NCBI GenBank assembly: GCA_964574105.1
Contig: CAZNKH010000008.1
Location: 1 to 29,333 of the forward strand
Direction: 5' to 3'
DNA: 29,333 nucleotides
From: UBA9988 sp964574105
GTDB taxonomy: Bacteria; Patescibacteriota; Minisyncoccia; Phycocordibacterales; UBA9988
Under the pieces are notes generated by a model. The model was not told the origin of the DNA, made no database searches, and worked only from the letters and a program-made list of their open reading frames with translations. A program made the translations under genes and the position numbers. The stretch's first letter is position 1; every line of letters begins with the position of its first letter. Positions 17,101 to 23,078 of the stretch are shown one piece after another.

Positions 17101-17217
17101 ATGCTCAAAAAAATTGCAACTATCGAGGCCGATCTCTCGTTTGAGCAGGCGCACAAACGATATCTCATCAGCATTCGCGCGCAAAAATATGTAAATGACC
17201 CTAACTTCTTAATGTAG
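17101..17217 (+). CDS. possible 38-residue gene or gene remnant
   Basis: A plus-strand frame starting MLKKIATIEADLSFEQAH and ending NDPNFLM. It has protein-like composition (mixed charged and hydrophobic residues, helical pattern) and lies opposite the untranslated region upstream of the glycosyltransferase. There is no clear Shine-Dalgarno or promoter. It may be the broken start of a longer gene cut by the element to its right. Low confidence. Confidence 0.2.
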   Translation: MLKKIATIEADLSFEQAHKRYLISIRAQKYVNDPNFLM

Positions 17218-17314
17218 GCACGAGAACCTGACTAATACACCACCGCTACTTCACTTTTATAAACTAAAGTTTGTACTGAACGATGCCAGTCGTTCAGACG
17301 GGTACCACTAAACG
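17211..17314 (-). pseudogene. degenerate traces of sugar-operon gene ends
   Basis: On the minus strand this reads HPFSGTRLNDWHRSVQTLVY and then a stop. HPFSG matches the box near the end of the GH15 protein (CACCCNTTTAGTGGT shared at DNA level), while DWHRSVQTLVY resembles the glycosyltransferase tail (TWSKAAQKLLGVY). At the other end AATGTAGGCACGAG (17211-17224) repeats the end of the glycosyltransferase gene (15830-15843) with one change, followed by further weaker similarity. An 8-bp stem (CTGAACGA/TCGTTCAG) sits in the middle. I read it as leftovers of an older duplicated copy; chance similarity is not excluded. Confidence 0.25.
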
Positions 17315-17403
17315 GGTGCATGATACTTGAATTAGTGCGAACCCACCGCGCCTTCGGCGCGGCACAACCCCCGCCAAAAATGCAGGCGGCAGCCGCACCG
17401 CTG
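17315..17403. repeat. inverted repeat B, left arm
   Basis: About 89 bp nearly identical, in inverted orientation, to 18015-18104. Differences are one substitution near the outer end and a 2-bp gap. It contains a GC-rich hairpin (CCGCGCC TTC GGCGCGG). Its inner end joins directly to an exact piece of the recombinase gene (17402-17431). The pair bounds a segment of about 790 bp. Confidence 0.9.
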
Positions 17404-17460
17404 ACAATTTCAAGTTTTTCTTTGACGGCGAATAAATCCAAGAATTCGCGAAGCGAATAC
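17402..17460 (-). pseudogene. recombinase N-terminal fragment
   Basis: 17402-17431 is an exact 30-nt copy, inverted, of 18332-18361 in the intact recombinase (FAVKEKLEIV). Further out to 17460 the similarity fades (EFLDL against EELRV). The homology stops sharply where repeat B begins, the point matching codon 40 of the intact gene. Confidence 0.75.
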
Positions 17461-17517
17461 CCTGAATGAATTAAATATAGAAAATTATGACAATAATTTC
17501 AATTTTAGGAAAAGTTA

Positions 17518-17552
17518 GAGCCCCAAGCAGATTATTAGTCCGCAAGGGGCTC
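17518..17552 (-). terminator. hairpin after the cargo gene
   Basis: Two-tier stem: GAGCCCC with GGGGCTC (17518-17524, 17546-17552), a symmetric 2x2 internal loop, then GCAGA with TCCGC allowing one wobble. It lies 25 nt after the stop of the minus-strand gene at 17577; a short T run follows. Likely a terminator or a stabilising 3' structure. Confidence 0.6.
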
Positions 17553-17576
17553 GTTGGCGAGGCACGTCGACCTCGC

Positions 17577-17765
17577 TTAGTTGGACCGGAGCCGGCGCAT
17601 CTTCGGAGCCATCAGCCCCACGAACATCGCGATGGCCACGAACTGGAAGTAGCTCCGTTCCGCGGCCACGCCCCACTGGGGAGCGCTGGTCATGAGCTGA
17701 TAGATGAAGTTGCCGGCGGTCAGTCCGACGAAAGACGACACAGCGGTCGGAAGCAGGTGCTTCAT
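17577..17765 (-). CDS. GC-rich two-helix membrane protein, element cargo
   Basis: A 62-residue protein starting MKHLLPTAVSSFVGLTAG. Two hydrophobic stretches (residues ~5-27 and ~40-56) and a basic tail (PKMRRLRSN) suggest a small inner-membrane protein with both ends on one side. The signals are unusually strong for this window: AGGAGG 8 nt before the ATG and a near-consensus promoter (17850-17878). By my count the gene is about 62% G+C (117 of 189), with codon use unlike its neighbours, which points to recent transfer. It lies inside the segment bounded by repeats B, between recombinase fragments. I do not recognise the family; holin-like or toxin-like roles are only possibilities. Confidence 0.65.
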   Translation of the reverse strand: MKHLLPTAVSSFVGLTAGNFIYQLMTSAPQWGVAAERSYFQFVAIAMFVGLMAPKMRRLRSN

Positions 17766-17849
17766 TGGTCAATCCTCCTTCAAGGTGCTGTTTTCTACGG
17801 CACTTTACCGCAGAAGTCAGCGGGTTTTTGGAATTCCGATGACACCGAC

Positions 17850-17878
17850 ATCATAGCATACTCGCACCTTGAAGTCAA
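17850..17878 (-). promoter_or_regulatory. near-consensus promoter of the cargo gene
   Basis: TTGACT (73-78 of 178xx), 17-nt spacer, TATGAT (50-55), reading leftward. It leaves a leader of about 80 nt before the AGGAGG site, unlike the leaderless starts elsewhere in the window. Confidence 0.75.
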
Positions 17879-17894
17879 GAGCAGTTGGGCAAAC

Positions 17895-17924
17895 AGAAAA
17901 AGCCCTAAAATATGGGCTTTTTCT
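17895..17924. terminator. bidirectional terminator hairpin
   Basis: Perfect 11-bp stem (AGAAAAAGCCC 17895-17905, GGGCTTTTTCT 17914-17924), 8-nt loop, with A/T runs inside the stem. It insulates the cargo promoter from the recombinase side. Confidence 0.8.
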
Positions 17925-17934
17925 GGAGTTTCGT

Positions 17935-17963
17935 ATTGGATTAAAAATTTTTCTTCCCCTCAA
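17935..17963. repeat. inverted repeat D, left arm
   Basis: About 28 bp, inverted copy of 18200-18227 (one base longer A run). The right copy is the untranslated stretch just before the recombinase start, so this is a displaced copy of the recombinase leader. Confidence 0.85.
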
Positions 17964-17965
17964 TT

Positions 17966-18013
17966 CAAAACATGGTTCGCGCCGATGTTTTTTCCGGGCT
18001 CTTTTGCGGTTTT
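17966..18013 (-). pseudogene. internally deleted recombinase fragment
   Basis: On the minus strand, 18013-17994 is an exact copy of recombinase bases 18381-18400 (KTAKEPG). It joins directly to 17993-17966, an exact 28-nt copy of 19586-19613 (KNIGANHVL). About 1.2 kb between them is missing, yet the reading phase is kept across the join; a stop follows three bases later. The fragment lies between repeat B and repeat D. Confidence 0.8.
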
Positions 18014-18014
18014 G

Positions 18015-18104
18015 AGCGGTGCGGCTTCGCCGCCTGCATTTTTGGCGGGGGTTGTGCCGCGCCGAAGGCGCGGTGGGTTCGCACTAATTCAAGTATCCTG
18101 CACC
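18015..18104. repeat. inverted repeat B, right arm
   Basis: Partner of 17315-17403. Its inner end joins recombinase sequence that begins at the base matching 18381; the left arm joins sequence ending at 18361. In the intact gene those two points are separated only by an 18-19 bp stretch that is itself a palindrome (GCCTCC TTTGA GGAGGC). Its outer end overlaps repeat C by 5 bp (GCACC). Confidence 0.9.
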
Positions 18105-18196
18105 AGAAAGGAAATTGCAAGTCAGAGCTCGCCGCCTCGCGGTGCTCGGCGGCTCGCGCGTATTGTATTTTCGGCTCAAAACGGAATTCGCGATTT
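18100..18196. repeat. inverted repeat C, left arm
   Basis: A 97-bp perfect inverted copy of 19616-19712. It begins with GCACCA, the last bases of tRNA-Val, followed by an inverted copy of the recombinase 3' coding end. It holds a hairpin (GCCGCC/GGCGGC). Confidence 0.95.
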
Positions 18197-18199
18197 CGT

Positions 18200-18227
18200 T
18201 TGAGGGGAAGAAAATTTTTAATCCAAT
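18200..18227. repeat. inverted repeat D, right arm
   Basis: Untranslated stretch just upstream of the recombinase ATG; its inverted copy is 17935-17963. Confidence 0.85.
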
Positions 18228-18242
18228 TTATTCAACAACAAT

Positions 18243-19775
18243 ATGAGATACATACTCTACGCTAGAAAATCCACTGAGGAAGAAGACCGCCAGGTGCTTT
18301 CCATTCAGGCGCAACTTGAAGAGTTGCGCGTATTCGCCGTCAAAGAAAAACTTGAAATTGTCGCCTCCTTTGAGGAGGCGAAAACCGCAAAAGAGCCCGG
18401 GCGAACGAAGTTCGCAGAAATGCTGTCATTGATTGAACGGCAAAAAGCAGACGGCATTATCGCATGGCACCCTGACCGACTTGCCCGAAATTCGGTAGAC
18501 GGGGGCAAAATCATACATCTGATTGATCGCGGCTTGATTCGTTCTCTCAAGTTTCCGACTTTTTGGTTTGAACCGACACCACAAGGATTGTTTATGCTGA
18601 ACATTGCTTTCGGACAGAGCAAGTATTTCGTGGACAATTTGCGAGAGAATGTGAAAAGAGGTTTGCGGCAGAAAATCCGCAATGGCGTATGGCCCGGCTG
18701 GGCTCCGGTGGGCTACCTTAACAATCCCAAAACAAGAATGATTGATATTGACCCCGACAAATCTCCGAAAGTGCAAAAATTGTTTGAGCTATACGCCACC
18801 GGAGCATATCTATTTTCTGCTCTCGCAAATTGGGCAAAGAAACATGACTTGCGCGGAAACAAGAACAAAGAAATATCTTTAAGCAATGTTCAGTCCATAC
18901 TCCAAAATCCTTTCTACATCGGATTGATGAGATACAAGTCGGAAACTTTTGAGGGAAAACACGAGCCGTTGATTTCAAAGAAACTTTTTGATGAGTGTCA
19001 AGAAGTTATGCAGAAGCGCGGCAAAGTACGACCAGACAGAAAACATAGTTTCGCGTTTCTCGGACTACTCAAATGCGCCTCGTGCGAGTGTTCCATTACA
19101 GCCCAATATGCCAAAGGAAATGGTGGCACCTACACCTACTATCGTTGTACCAAAAAACGAGGCGCGTGCACGGAACGCTACATCAGCGAAACTATGCTTG
19201 CCACGCAAATCAAAAATTATCTTCAAAAAGTTTCTTTGTCGAGCCAAGACACGCAGAAAGTTTTGGTGGCGTTGGAAAAAGACGAGAAACAAGCGAAAGA
19301 GGAAGCGCGAACAGAAGCGGATAATCTAAAGGGTGAACTGACGCAGATTGAAACCAAGCTCGAAAAACTTCTGAACCTCTATCTTTCTGACGCGCTATCC
19401 ACAGAAGAATACGCCGCCAAAAAGAATTCTCTCGTGTCTGAAAAAGTACGCGTGGAGGAAAAAATTACCGACATTGAGCAAAAAGGAGCGTCTTGGCTCG
19501 AACCGGCTCGTGAATTCGTTTTGTCCTTGAATCAAGCCGCGAATCTGACTAATGAAAATGATTTTGCCAAAATGACAGCATTTCTAAAAAACATCGGCGC
19601 GAACCATGTTTTGCAAAATCGCGAATTCCGTTTTGAGCCGAAAATACAATACGCGCGAGCCGCCGAGCACCGCGAGGCGGCGAGCTCTGACTTGCAATTT
19701 CCTTTCTGGTGCGCCTTGCAGGGATTGAACCTACGGCCTTTCGCGTGTGAAGCGAACGCTCTACCACTGAGCTAA
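18243..19775 (+). CDS. large serine recombinase
   Basis: A site-specific DNA integrase or invertase of the large serine type. The catalytic domain (residues 1-~140) has MRYILYARKS with Ser10 as nucleophile, SIQAQ, and the Arg-rich WHPDRLARNSVDGGKI. The recombinase domain follows (GYLNNPKT ... NPFYIGLMRY), then a zinc ribbon (LKCASCECSI ... YYRCTKKRGACTERY) and a long coiled coil (~335-435). All key parts look intact. The last ~30 codons lie in repeat C and run backwards through tRNA-Val: the final 23 residues (from FWCALQGLNLRPFACE) are antisense tRNA, so the natural C-terminus is uncertain. Repeat C lies on both sides. No Shine-Dalgarno or good promoter is visible before the ATG. Confidence 0.93.
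   Translation: MRYILYARKSTEEEDRQVLSIQAQLEELRVFAVKEKLEIVASFEEAKTAKEPGRTKFAEMLSLIERQKADGIIAWHPDRLARNSVDGGKIIHLIDRGLIRSLKFPTFWFEPTPQGLFMLNIAFGQSKYFVDNLRENVKRGLRQKIRNGVWPGWAPVGYLNNPKTRMIDIDPDKSPKVQKLFELYATGAYLFSALANWAKKHDLRGNKNKEISLSNVQSILQNPFYIGLMRYKSETFEGKHEPLISKKLFDECQEVMQKRGKVRPDRKHSFAFLGLLKCASCECSITAQYAKGNGGTYTYYRCTKKRGACTERYISETMLATQIKNYLQKVSLSSQDTQKVLVALEKDEKQAKEEARTEADNLKGELTQIETKLEKLLNLYLSDALSTEEYAAKKNSLVSEKVRVEEKITDIEQKGASWLEPAREFVLSLNQAANLTNENDFAKMTAFLKNIGANHVLQNREFRFEPKIQYARAAEHREAASSDLQFPFWCALQGLNLRPFACEANALPLS
19616..19712. repeat. inverted repeat C, right arm
   Basis: Partner of 18100-18196, 97 bp, perfect. It covers the last ~32 codons of recombinase-like sequence before the tRNA and the final six bases of tRNA-Val. 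It ends exactly on a codon boundary (after codon 490) of the recombinase frame. Confidence 0.95.
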
Positions 19776-19781
19776 AGGCGC
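19707..19781 (-). tRNA. tRNA-Val, anticodon CAC
   Basis: Full cloverleaf: acceptor GCGCCTT/AAGGCGC with discriminator A and encoded CCA, D arm AGCTCAGTGGTAGAGC, anticodon stem TTCGC/GCGAA with loop TTCACAC (CAC), T arm with GGTTCAATCC. The 3' end is the edge of the recombinase element and may be its attachment target. The first 10 bases overlap the end of the VIT-family gene on the same strand. Confidence 0.96.
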
Positions 19782-20296
19782 ATTTGTAGAAGGAGCCCGC
19801 TTTCTACAAAGCGTCCCACGAGGATGCCAACGAGAATTGCGAGCCCTCCCATAATAAGCATCTCAAAGCCATTGCGCAACAGACTAAGTTTAAAGAAAAA
19901 CGCGCTCACCATACCGAGTACAAAGAGCGCAAGGAGAGTAAGCGCGATAGAAAGCGAGATAGCAACGCTATTCGTATAGTAAAGGTAAGGAGCGAGCGGA
20001 ATAAGCCCCGCAATCAAATATGAGACGAACATGAGTGCCCCCGAGGTTGCAGCGTGCCCGATGGGGACGGACCTGCGTGCAAGGTAGCTTTCTGCTTGAT
20101 GCTCGGAAAGGAGACTCCCAACTCCCATGGAGAATGCCTCAACAAAGATGAGAATGAATCCGGAGAGAAGAATGGCGTTACGATCTGCGCCAGAGAGCGC
20201 GACGCCAGAGAGAAGCCCCACCGTAGAGACAAGGCTATCTTCTACACCAAAGATGAAGGTTCTCACATAGAGTACAAAGGTCTGCTTTGACGACAT
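19772..20296 (-). CDS. VIT1/CCC1-family membrane transporter
   Basis: Members of this family move iron or manganese out of the cytoplasm. The 174-residue protein has about five membrane helices. Family landmarks are the N-terminal FGVEDSLVSTVGLLSGVA, FVEAFSMGVGSLLSEHQAE with Met and Glu metal-site residues, and a C-terminal helix pair (FEMLIMGGLAILVGILVGRF). The metal-binding cytoplasmic insert found in many members is reduced to a short loop. The stop codon TAG is supplied by bases of tRNA-Val, so gene and tRNA overlap by 10 nt. It is divergent from the gene at 20322; TATGAT lies 14 nt before the start. Confidence 0.88.
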   Translation of the reverse strand: MSSKQTFVLYVRTFIFGVEDSLVSTVGLLSGVALSGADRNAILLSGFILIFVEAFSMGVGSLLSEHQAESYLARRSVPIGHAATSGALMFVSYLIAGLIPLAPYLYYTNSVAISLSIALTLLALFVLGMVSAFFFKLSLLRNGFEMLIMGGLAILVGILVGRFVESGLLLQMRL

Positions 20297-20309
20297 ACTC
20301 GTATCAGTT

Positions 20310-20315
20310 TATCAT
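20310..20315 (+). promoter_or_regulatory. -10 box of the PGPGW-like gene, leaderless
   Basis: TATCAT, 6 nt before the ATG at 20322. The same bases read TATGAT(A) on the other strand, upstream of the VIT gene, so the two starts may share this box. Confidence 0.4.
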
Positions 20316-20321
20316 ACGCCT

Positions 20322-20534
20322 ATGGCACTTACGAAATTAGTACTCAAAAAGGTACTGGGAATACTCCTTGTCATCCTCGGCATCCTCTCCATCCTAACAC
20401 CACTCACTCCTGGCGCATGGCTCGGTATTGTGGGGCTTGAGCTCCTCGGCTGGCGGGTAGTGCTTCAAGAGTATCTTGAGAGACGCTGGCCAACACATAC
20501 GGAACGAATCAAAAAAATTTTTGGGATTGACTAA
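20322..20534 (+). CDS. small PGPGW-like membrane protein
   Basis: A 70-residue protein with two tightly spaced membrane helices (about residues 10-30 and 32-48) joined by LTPLTPGAWLGIVGLELLG, which resembles the P-G-P-G-W turn of a Pfam family of short transmembrane proteins of unknown role. The C-terminal tail is basic and soluble (ERRWPTHTERIKKIFG). It is divergent from the VIT gene and converges on the gene ending at 20538 with only 3 nt between. No Shine-Dalgarno. Confidence 0.7.
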   Translation: MALTKLVLKKVLGILLVILGILSILTPLTPGAWLGIVGLELLGWRVVLQEYLERRWPTHTERIKKIFGID

Positions 20535-20537
20535 GGT

Positions 20538-21131
20538 CTACGGCCACTTTTTCCCTTCCACAAATAGTTGATCGGGAACCGCATTACCATTTGCGTCTAC
20601 CTTGATGCGCATCCCCGCTTCTTTGTTCCAAAAACTGAAATTATTTCCCGCCCCTTCAGGGATATAGTACTGCTCCATTCCATACGAGAGCGTCAAATCC
20701 CTATCAATGCGTACTGGTCTCGGATTAGTACTAGTACCTATGTGCTGTTGAAATGTATCAAGTGGACTTTGAGCACCTTGGACTATCTTCCCTTTCAGGA
20801 AGATGCGATTCTCATTCGTGCTAGGTCTCTCGGTACTTGCGTAATCAATGTACCAATATGGATTACCCTCTTGTAATATGACATAGAGAACATCACCGTT
20901 GTGAAGCTTACGAATATCTTCACCCCTTACCTTATACGAACTTACCCGAGAAATTTCATACTGGAAAGTCACATAATCACCGCGCAGTGGATCACGCGGG
21001 TCTACAGGAGCGATGCGTAAAAACACTCCAGTACCACTCTCCAGCACAGAGAGCTTTACGATTATGAGTATAAAAATAACGGCAACCTGTAAGGCAAAGG
21101 CGAGGAAAAATTTTGTACTTGTAGGAATCAT
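20538..21131 (-). CDS. GDYXXLXY-domain protein
   Basis: A 197-residue protein with one N-terminal membrane helix (FFLAFALQVAVIFILIIV) and an extracytoplasmic domain. The defining motif is DPRDPLRGDYVTFQYEIS, close to the G-D-Y-x-x-L-x-Y signature. Further conserved stretches are GDVLYVILQEG and, near the end, the AGMRIKVDANGNAV region. Family members are usually encoded beside DUF2157/DUF4401 membrane proteins, as here; the role is unknown, probably envelope-related. Its ATG overlaps the stop of the gene before it (ATGA), so it is the third, coupled gene of the trio. Confidence 0.85.
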   Translation of the reverse strand: MIPTSTKFFLAFALQVAVIFILIIVKLSVLESGTGVFLRIAPVDPRDPLRGDYVTFQYEISRVSSYKVRGEDIRKLHNGDVLYVILQEGNPYWYIDYASTERPSTNENRIFLKGKIVQGAQSPLDTFQQHIGTSTNPRPVRIDRDLTLSYGMEQYYIPEGAGNNFSFWNKEAGMRIKVDANGNAVPDQLFVEGKKWP

Positions 21132-22255
21132 GGTGTTGAAGGTTGATTTTCAGTACCCTTTAGTGTCGCAATCATGCGCCGTCTCCCCCGCTCCATAAGC
21201 CAACCAAGCACAAATAGCAGAATACCCGCGCCGATGAAGAAGATACTCTTGTTCATATAGCTGAAGAACCAGTCAAAATACTTTATGAAGATAAAGATGA
21301 AGAGCGCTAAGGCACCGAGATTGATGAGCCATGTTGCACGGCGCGCGTAACCCATAAACACAATCCCCACCAACTCGGCAAGGAGTGCGATATTAAAGAT
21401 GCTCGCCCAGATAATGCCGGCACTCGTGAGAGTATGCGAATACGAGTATGAGCTCCCCCTCGCCACCAAGATCTGTGCGGGGAGAAAGGCGATGCTCCCT
21501 AAAAGTGCCGCAAGTACAAGAAGTGCCGCAAGCTCCACCGGGTACACGAGTCGTTTAATAGTGATAACCGTTAAAGTCGCAATAAGTGCTATTCCAATCA
21601 CTACAAAGGAGAGAAGTATTTGCCATGTATTGAGCATTGATACACCGTTTGTCATCCCCTCTAACGCTTTTAAGCCAATACCGGTGGAAAAGAAAAAGAG
21701 GAGAATAGTAATGGGAACTAAGCCAAATATTAGATAGATGAGCGCAAAACGCTTTGCCTTAGGGAACCACTCGTGCAATCTCCCTAGTGCATAAAAGAGT
21801 AAGGCAATGAGACTCATACCACTTACAATGAAAATAGAGGAAGGAACAATATCTCCCGCTCCTTCGATAGCCCAGAGTTCTGCTTGTGTTCCCCACCATC
21901 TGGTAAGTCCAATCAACGATCCCGCTAGGAGATACACATTCTTGAGCCAGTATGCGCCAACGAGACCAATGAGAGAAATGATGAGGAGTACGGTCTGCCA
22001 CTCAAATAGATAATCTAATTCATGATTGACACGGAGAAGTGTAATACCCAAAAAAAGGAAGGAAAGGAGAAAGAATGCTTGACTCACTGCATCTTCACGA
22101 GAATTAGCAACCATAAGATGCCACTCATTTTCCACTGAAGTCCCTCCCCTATGACGAAAGATACCTACTATAAAACGAATGATAAAAAACACTACGAAGA
22201 GCGAAATTGCGAGACCGATAACGATAAAAAATGGGATGAAGCCGAGAGTAAACAT
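21128..22255 (-). CDS. polytopic membrane protein, DUF4401-like
   Basis: A 375-residue integral membrane protein with about ten hydrophobic helices. The C-terminal part (FIKYFDWFFSYMNKSIFFIG ... LGWLMERGRRRM) strongly resembles the ending of DUF2157/DUF4401 proteins. It begins 4 nt after the DUF2157 gene and overlaps the GDYXXLXY gene by 4 nt, so the three form one unit. Function unknown; the constant partnership suggests a membrane complex. The family name is from memory of motif and context. Confidence 0.75.
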   Translation of the reverse strand: MFTLGFIPFFIVIGLAISLFVVFFIIRFIVGIFRHRGGTSVENEWHLMVANSREDAVSQAFFLLSFLFLGITLLRVNHELDYLFEWQTVLLIISLIGLVGAYWLKNVYLLAGSLIGLTRWWGTQAELWAIEGAGDIVPSSIFIVSGMSLIALLFYALGRLHEWFPKAKRFALIYLIFGLVPITILLFFFSTGIGLKALEGMTNGVSMLNTWQILLSFVVIGIALIATLTVITIKRLVYPVELAALLVLAALLGSIAFLPAQILVARGSSYSYSHTLTSAGIIWASIFNIALLAELVGIVFMGYARRATWLINLGALALFIFIFIKYFDWFFSYMNKSIFFIGAGILLFVLGWLMERGRRRMIATLKGTENQPSTP

Positions 22256-22259
22256 AGTG

Positions 22260-22958
22260 TTAGTAGAGTTGCTTTAATTCATCGGGCATTCTTCTCCTTA
22301 TAATCCATCCAACCGTAAAGGTGCAGAAAGTAGAGATGATTAGCAGAGAAAGTGAAATAAAAGTAACTGATGCGCCTCGTGACCAGAAGTGCTCAAACAT
22401 AATGAAGGGGTGCCCAAGTAGTCCGGCAGTGCCGAGTGGGAGACTTAAGTAGTAGAGGGGGTACGAGTCAACTGCGAGTGCCATCGCCAAGGTACCGAGC
22501 ATCCAAAGCAAGAAGCCGTCCGGCCACTCAACCTGCACATGAAAGAGTTGCGCCACGAGAAAGATTCCCGCGCCATAGCTAATAGCGCCAAGGAGTATGA
22601 GCGCTTCACCAGAGCGGACATAACCGCGATACTCTTTTAAATAGAATCCGAGTCCGTATGAGACAGCCATCACAGCAAGCACGATGCTAACCTTGGTCAT
22701 GCGCCCAATCTCCTGCCAGTTAGCCGCCACAAAAGAGAAGATACCCGCGGCGATTAAGAGTGCACCAATACTCACAATTACACGCACCGTCCACTTGTGA
22801 GAATCACTCTTTGCCGACTCTTGGGTGAGAGAACTAAAACCTGATTCAATCGCCGCAAGGGTGGCGCCTTGGGCGAGAAGTTCTTGATAAATCTCCTCTT
22901 TGCGTTTACCAGTGGCGAGTGACACCCGTATCTGCTCGGTAAGCTGGGCTGATCCCAT
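22260..22958 (-). CDS. DUF2157-family membrane protein
   Basis: A 232-residue protein. The first ~55 residues form a soluble helical region (LTEQIRVSLATGKRKEEIYQ), followed by about six membrane helices. The stretch GALLIAAGIFSFVAANWQEI is typical of DUF2157. It is the first gene of the trio with the two downstream membrane proteins; a TATACT box lies 9 nt before the ATG, after the mscL terminator. No enzymatic motif seen. Confidence 0.8.
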   Translation of the reverse strand: MGSAQLTEQIRVSLATGKRKEEIYQELLAQGATLAAIESGFSSLTQESAKSDSHKWTVRVIVSIGALLIAAGIFSFVAANWQEIGRMTKVSIVLAVMAVSYGLGFYLKEYRGYVRSGEALILLGAISYGAGIFLVAQLFHVQVEWPDGFLLWMLGTLAMALAVDSYPLYYLSLPLGTAGLLGHPFIMFEHFWSRGASVTFISLSLLIISTFCTFTVGWIIRRRMPDELKQLY

Positions 22959-22967
22959 ATACCATAG

Positions 22968-22973
22968 AGTATA
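22968..22973 (-). promoter_or_regulatory. -10 box of the DUF2157 trio
   Basis: TATACT, 9 nt before the ATG at 22958, between the mscL terminator and the gene. Confidence 0.4.
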
Positions 22974-22988
22974 GCACTGTATAAAAAA

Positions 22989-23010
22989 CCCGCCATACAG
23001 GTATGGCAGG
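22989..23010 (-). terminator. terminator after mscL
   Basis: Stem CCTGCCATAC / GTATGGCGGG with one mismatch, followed in the minus direction by six T residues. About 70 nt downstream of the mscL stop. Confidence 0.8.
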
Positions 23011-23078
23011 AATTGACGGAAGAGAGGATCTCATGCAATCAAAGAGAAATATTGCAACACAGTTTTAAATGATTGCAA

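Noticed and set aside
17038..17184. N-terminal extension of 49 residues on the glycosyltransferase
   Set aside because: The conserved fold starts at 17037, with TATAAT 6 nt before it; the extension runs through the promoter.
17277..17320. tRNA-like relic (TAGTGGTA plus a stem) left of repeat B
   Set aside because: There is no T arm or acceptor pairing; the match to the GH15 HPFSG codons explains the sequence better.
17487..18203. Plus-strand open frame of 238 codons across the cargo segment
   Set aside because: It crosses the terminator hairpins, repeat B and repeat D, and lies opposite the cargo gene, which has a promoter and Shine-Dalgarno; its composition is not protein-like.
17315..19712. 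Diversity-generating retroelement or CRISPR array
   Set aside because: No reverse transcriptase motif anywhere in the window, no template/variable repeat pair, and no regularly spaced short repeats; the repeats here are few, long and inverted.
19549..19767. Minus-strand frame of 72 codons through tRNA-Val and repeat C
   Set aside because: It consists of tRNA and antisense recombinase sequence; no start signals.
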